DNA of 32,872 bases from RGEC01 sp964626685 (lineage in GTDB: Bacteria > Bacteroidota > Bacteroidia > NS11-12g > UBA955). The position numbers and the translations under genes were made by a program. The notes under the pieces were generated by a model that was given only the letters and a program-made list of their open reading frames with translations, ran no database searches and was not told the DNA's origin. How positions within the stretch are numbered: position 1 is the first letter of the stretch; the number at the start of each line of letters is the position of its first letter. Location of the stretch: the NCBI GenBank assembly GCA_964626685.1, contig CAZVJY010000018.1, forward strand, positions 1 to 32,872, written 5' to 3'. This document shows, piece by piece, positions 29,561-32,872 of the stretch.

Positions 29561-29746
29561 GCGCCTGGCAGGTCTTCTGACTTCCCCAGTTTATTTCGGC
29601 GCCTTCCCATTGGTATCTTCAACAGTGGCTAAGAATGCCGAAGCCCTTTCGGGCCGGGGTTACAGCTGCGGGTACAGTCCCGGTTTTTCACCGGAGTTCC
29701 CTTTTCATCTCTGTTGAACATGCGCACAACAGAGAACCAGATGCGC
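29561..29746 (-). ncRNA. Cobalamin riboswitch (B12 element) of the btuB operon
   Basis: Read on the minus strand, the conserved core appears in order: AAAAGGGAA, GGTGAAAAACCGGGACTG, CCCGCAGCTGTAA, GCCACTG, GGGAAGGC and GAAGTCAGAAGACCTGCC, the classical B12 box. Outer stem P1 can form between GCGC-AT-CTGG at the 5' end (29746-29737) and CCAGGCGC at the 3' end (29568-29561). An additional 8-bp inverted repeat CTCTGTTG/CAACAGAG (29734-29709) lies just inside P1. Binding of adenosyl- or methylcobalamin would lower expression of the receptor operon. The ligand form cannot be decided here. Confidence 0.96.
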
Positions 29747-29748
29747 CA

Positions 29749-29756
29749 CAAAAATA
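29749..29756 (-). promoter_or_regulatory. Putative -7 element of the B12 uptake operon (TATTTTTG)
   Basis: Exact TAnnTTTG match on the minus strand, 2 nt upstream of the P1 stem of the riboswitch, so the transcript would start at or just inside the first paired bases. An upstream TTG exists, but its spacer (24 nt) is long. Confidence 0.5.
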
Positions 29757-29873
29757 CCGATATTGTGTAAATAATTTCTGCAAAAAATTCATAATTATTC
29801 ATCTTTTATCCACCGATTATGACCGTTACACGATAATCCGGCTTAAAGCATGGCGATGTGGATCTTATATCAG

Positions 29874-29881
29874 TATTTTTG
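29874..29881 (+). promoter_or_regulatory. Putative -7 element of the TolC-family gene (TATTTTTG)
   Basis: Exact TAnnTTTG match with 4 nt between it and the ATG at 29886, implying a leaderless or nearly leaderless mRNA. The DNA between it and the riboswitch promoter (29757-29873) is AT-rich, and I see no gene in it. Confidence 0.45.
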
Positions 29882-29885
29882 CTGA

Positions 29886-31304
29886 ATGCGATTTGCCTTA
29901 ATTGGTTTATTAGGGATGATTTTACCCCAGGCTTCAAACGCCCAATCCGGCACCTGGACCCTAGAACAATGCATTGAGCAGGCGCTAAAAAGCAATATAG
30001 ACGTACAGCTTGCCGGTGTTTCCGCCAAACAGGCCGCACAAAACTGGAAAAACAGTATGGCTGCTGCCACACCCGATGCCAACATTAACGCGGGACAGTT
30101 TTTTCAGTCAGGAAGAAGCATTGACCGCTTTACCAACCAGTTTGTGCAATCCACCGTCAGCAGCAATAATTTTCAGCTGCAAAGCAGTGTGCTGCTTTAT
30201 GCAGGCGGACAAATCCGCAATGGAATACAGCAAAGTAAATACCTTTGGCTTGCCGGTGAAAGCGACCTAAAAAGCATGGAACAGAACACGGCACTGAATG
30301 TGGCCAACCTGTTTCTGCAGATTATACAGTCCAAAGAACTGAAATCCAGTGCTGAAGAAACGCTGAAAAACACAGAATCTCAGTTGCAAAGAACCCGCAA
30401 ACTGTTTGAAGCGGGTGTGGTCAATGAAGGTCAGGTACTCAACCTTGAGGCGCAGAAAGCGAATGACCAAACTGCACTTACCAACGCTGCAAACCAGGAA
30501 ATTCTGGCACTCACCAACCTGAAAATGTTGCTGAGATTACCCGCGGAAAGCACATTCGACATCATCCGTCCTTCCATAAGTTCATACAAGCCGGAGGCCT
30601 ATCCGGCGGGCCAGCAGGAGCTTTTCGACAGTGCCATGAAAAGAAGACCGGATGTGCAGGCTGCCATTTTCAGGCACAAAGCTGCCGCATATGCCCGTAA
30701 ATCAGCCAGGGGCGGCATGTTGCCCGTGCTATCTGTGGGCGGAAACCTCAGCACGGTTTATTCAAGCAATGCTAAATCCGTTTCGGCCATGACCATTTCC
30801 GGCTTTGAACCCATTGGCCGTGTTCAGGGAACCAACGACATTGTTGAAGCACCAAACATACAGTACACCTTGCAGACCATTGATTTCAACAGACAGGTCA
30901 AAGACAACTTTGGCCAGTCACTGGGTTTCAACCTCTCAGTACCTGTATATGGAAAATTGCAGGCAAGAAATACCGCACAGCGCGCATCACTGGACGAAAC
31001 AAGAGCGAAACTCAATTCTGAGCGAGCCGTTCAAAACCTTTACAGCGAAGTGGTTTCAGCCTACAACAACTTTACCTCGGCCATGGAACGCTATCAGGCT
31101 GCCATCAGGGCCATGGAGGCTCAAAAAAGAAATATGGAGTTTGTGAAGAAGCGCTTTGATGCAGGTCAGTCCAATGTATTTGAACTACAGCTGGCGCAGA
31201 CCAATGAAACAACAGCACAAAACAACCTAACCTCGGTTCGGTATGAATATATGTTCAGAAAAATGGTACTGGATTTTTACCTGGGCAAACCTTTAACACT
31301 GTAA
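29886..31304 (+). CDS. TolC-family outer-membrane efflux channel
   Basis: 472 aa. Signal peptide FALIGLLGMILPQASNA is cut before QSGTW. The mature protein opens with WTLEQCIEQALKSNIDVQLA, the usual start of the outer-membrane efflux protein repeat. Two structural repeats of long Ala/Gln-rich helices (about 30-235 and 250-470) are separated by short strands such as FQLQSSVLLYAGGQIRNGIQ and LGFNLSVPVYGKLQARNTAQ, which line the barrel. KKRFDAGQSNVFELQLAQTN near the end is typical. It forms a trimeric channel across outer membrane and periplasm and works with the adaptor encoded 1 nt downstream. The inner-membrane pump is not in the window. Confidence 0.95.
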   Translation: MRFALIGLLGMILPQASNAQSGTWTLEQCIEQALKSNIDVQLAGVSAKQAAQNWKNSMAAATPDANINAGQFFQSGRSIDRFTNQFVQSTVSSNNFQLQSSVLLYAGGQIRNGIQQSKYLWLAGESDLKSMEQNTALNVANLFLQIIQSKELKSSAEETLKNTESQLQRTRKLFEAGVVNEGQVLNLEAQKANDQTALTNAANQEILALTNLKMLLRLPAESTFDIIRPSISSYKPEAYPAGQQELFDSAMKRRPDVQAAIFRHKAAAYARKSARGGMLPVLSVGGNLSTVYSSNAKSVSAMTISGFEPIGRVQGTNDIVEAPNIQYTLQTIDFNRQVKDNFGQSLGFNLSVPVYGKLQARNTAQRASLDETRAKLNSERAVQNLYSEVVSAYNNFTSAMERYQAAIRAMEAQKRNMEFVKKRFDAGQSNVFELQLAQTNETTAQNNLTSVRYEYMFRKMVLDFYLGKPLTL

Positions 31305-31305
31305 A

Positions 31306-32625
31306 ATGAAAAAGAAAAAAATTGTTTGGATTTCCATCGGATCCGCTGTGTTGCTGTTGCTGCTGATAGCCATTTTCCGAGGCGGCAAGGCTGAAATACG
31401 TGTTAGCACAGACAAAGCCGTTACCAGAACCATCACTGAAATTGTGAGTGTGAGCGGTAAAATACAGCCTGAAAGTGAAGTAAAAATCAGTGCAGATGTG
31501 AGCGGAGAGATTATCGAAATGGCGGTAATGGAAGGCGATAGCGTAAGACAGGGGCAACTGTTGCTGCGCATCAATCCGGAATTGTACGAAACCACCATCA
31601 GCCAGCTGAGTGCCAATCTGGACAATGCCCGTGCAGGCATGGCAGGCAGTGAAGCACAGAAAGCCCGGGCTGCGGCTTCACTGATACAGGCTGAAGCCAA
31701 TTACAAAAGACAAAAACAGCTTCACGAGCAAAAGGTCATCAGCGAACAGGAATGGGATCAGGCGCGCGTGCAGTATGAAGTTGCCAAAGCCGATGCCATT
31801 TCTGCCGAGAAAAATGCCCTCGCAGCCAAATATACAACCGCCAGCGCTGCCGCCAGGCTGGAAGAAGGCAGACGCAACCTGGGAAGAACATCCATTTACG
31901 CTCCTGCAAGCGGCATTGTTACCCAGATGAACAGCGAAAAAGGCGAACGCGTGGTGGGTACTGCCCAAATGGCCGGAACCGAAATCATGCGCATCAGCAA
32001 TTTGAATGTAATGGAAGTGGAAGTGAATGTGAATGAAAACGACATTGTGCGAATCAAAAACGGCGACAATGCCGATATAAAGGTTGATGCCTATCCTGAC
32101 AGGGTTTTCAAAGGCATTGTGACACAGATTGCCAACAGTGCCAAATTCAATAGCACGCAGTTATTAACCGATCAGGTAACCAATTTTGTGGTAAAAGTGC
32201 GTATCCTTCCCGAAAGTTACGCAGACCTGGGCATGGGCAGAAACCAGCCTTTCAGACCAGGCATGACAGCAACAGTAGACATCAAGACCGTTTCAAAAAA
32301 CAACGCCCTGTGCGTGCCCATCTCTGCCGTTACTACCCGCAACCCTGCCAAAAAATCGGATGTGGGAGCCAAAAACGGGAAAACGCAGACCGAAGAACCC
32401 AAAAAAGAAGACAAAGGCACATGGGTATTGCTTTACAACAACGGCTTACTGAAATCGGTGAAGGTAAAAACCGGCCTACAGGATCTTGACTATTTTGAAA
32501 TTACCGACGGACTGAAACCCGGTGATGAAGTAGTTTCAGCACCAGGCATTGCCATTGCCAAAACGTTATATGACGGCGATAAAGTGGTAAAAACCGATAA
32601 AGACAAGGTTTACGAGAAGAAGTAA
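31306..32625 (+). CDS. Periplasmic adaptor (membrane fusion) subunit, MacA/HlyD type
   Basis: 439 aa. An N-terminal anchor helix (KIVWISIGSAVLLLLLIAIF) leads into the first barrel-sandwich half (IVSVSGKIQPESEVKISADV, EGDSVRQGQLLLRI). The long alpha-hairpin (about 95-185) is rich in Ala, Gln and Glu with YKRQKQLHEQKVISEQEWDQ. The second lipoyl half follows (TSIYAPASGIVTQM), then beta-barrel and membrane-proximal domains (KAVTRT start, RPGMTATVDIKTV, LKPGDEVVSAPGIAI). A charged Lys-rich insert near residue 345-370 (KKSDVGAKNGKTQTEEPKKE) interrupts the last domain. The layout fits adaptors of ABC (MacAB-type) systems. The gene starts 1 nt after the TolC-type stop, but no ABC permease follows on this strand. 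Confidence 0.94.
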   Translation: MKKKKIVWISIGSAVLLLLLIAIFRGGKAEIRVSTDKAVTRTITEIVSVSGKIQPESEVKISADVSGEIIEMAVMEGDSVRQGQLLLRINPELYETTISQLSANLDNARAGMAGSEAQKARAAASLIQAEANYKRQKQLHEQKVISEQEWDQARVQYEVAKADAISAEKNALAAKYTTASAAARLEEGRRNLGRTSIYAPASGIVTQMNSEKGERVVGTAQMAGTEIMRISNLNVMEVEVNVNENDIVRIKNGDNADIKVDAYPDRVFKGIVTQIANSAKFNSTQLLTDQVTNFVVKVRILPESYADLGMGRNQPFRPGMTATVDIKTVSKNNALCVPISAVTTRNPAKKSDVGAKNGKTQTEEPKKEDKGTWVLLYNNGLLKSVKVKTGLQDLDYFEITDGLKPGDEVVSAPGIAIAKTLYDGDKVVKTDKDKVYEKK

Positions 32626-32766
32626 CTAAAACCGCTCTGCCACAAGCAACTGTGTTCTTTGTTCGCGGTTGCTGACAGCATGGTGAACCACCCGAAAATA
32701 GCGCGACAAATAGCCCTCAAATTCTTCAAAAGTCCACTCACGGTAATGCGATTCGTTATTGGGCGG
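32626..32766 (-). pseudogene. 3' fragment of a SAM-dependent methyltransferase-like gene
   Basis: A 46-codon minus-strand frame ends with TAG at 32628-32626 and is bounded upstream by TGA at 32769-32767, with no start codon. Its translation includes NNESHYREWTFEEFEGYLSR and YFRVVHHAVSNREQRTQLLV. The H-x-REWTxEEF pattern followed by L-x-x-YF is typical of the last ~45 residues of class I methyltransferases that modify lipids or glycans. The upstream 100 nt carries stops in all three minus-strand frames and no continuation that I can recognise. It is therefore a decayed or interrupted gene, or the effect of an assembly error at the edge. The family assignment is tentative. Confidence 0.5.
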
Positions 32767-32872
32767 TCAAAGCTACCTTTAAATGGTAAAACAATTGCCT
32801 AATTAGGGTTATTAACTTTCCTGGTAACCTTTGCTGGTATTTGCCACCAAAACATTACTTGATGCAACGAAC
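32767..32872. other. Right-edge stretch without recognisable gene
   Basis: 106 nt. I see no start of a plus-strand pump gene here. The minus-strand frames are each closed by stops. Short inverted repeats (GGTTA/TAACC) are present but too weak to call an element end. Confidence 0.4.

Noticed and set aside
32767..32872. Insertion-sequence end at the right edge
   Set aside because: Only very short inverted repeats are visible and no transposase frame or target duplication can be shown within 106 nt.

Overview
The window comes from a Bacteroidota chromosome, most likely from the environmental Sphingobacteriia/Chitinophagia/Saprospiria side of the phylum. Four things suggest this. A surface protein carries a type IX secretion (T9SS) C-terminal sorting domain. 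Most transcription units have a TAnnTTTG-type -7 promoter element just before the start codon. Shine-Dalgarno sequences are largely absent. The content also fits: a TonB-dependent cobalamin receptor with its Bacteroidota surface partners, Mpl, KdsB, an LptF/LptG permease and DUF486. Genes are packed densely, and many neighbours overlap by 1-26 nt.

Layout. (1) 1-1060: 5' part of a Cys-rich secreted surface protein on the minus strand, cut by the window edge. (2) 1159-2773: an unrecognised small protein, divergent from the branched-chain aminotransferase ilvE. (3) 2778-4585: an ECF sigma factor followed by a membrane-anchored, barrel-like partner. (4) 4749-8982: a NagZ-type GH3 domain fused to a beta-lactamase-like serine hydrolase, tail to tail with mpl; both point to peptidoglycan turnover. 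(5) 9079-13158: an Mpo1/DUF962 membrane protein, then etfB-etfA-bifunctional nuclease-small exported protein-class IV aminotransferase. (6) 13159-15986, minus strand: pruA, a predicted outer-membrane protein and DUF486, with no spacing. (7) 16097-18135: alkaline phosphatase, kdsB, tRNA-Cys and two facing terminators. (8) 18163-20541, minus strand: aldolase, accD, gcvH. (9) 20595-25580: GNAT acetyltransferase, ABC exporter, and LptF/LptG permease with a GT4 glycosyltransferase. (10) 25653-29746, minus strand: a vitamin B12 uptake operon, in transcription order cobalamin riboswitch, BtuB-like receptor, DUF4465 protein with T9SS tail, BtuG-like propeller lipoprotein. (11) 29886-32625: TolC-family channel and periplasmic adaptor of an efflux system, followed by a degraded methyltransferase-like 3' fragment at the right edge.

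Most of the window is housekeeping or envelope biology. I see no phage, CRISPR, toxin-antitoxin or defence module. The parts most worth a closer look are the sigma factor/membrane-barrel pair, the B12 operon whose middle protein is routed through T9SS, the hydrolase fusion facing mpl, and the recurring very short or absent 5' leaders. All functional assignments come from reading motifs and family resemblance by eye; no database search was run.
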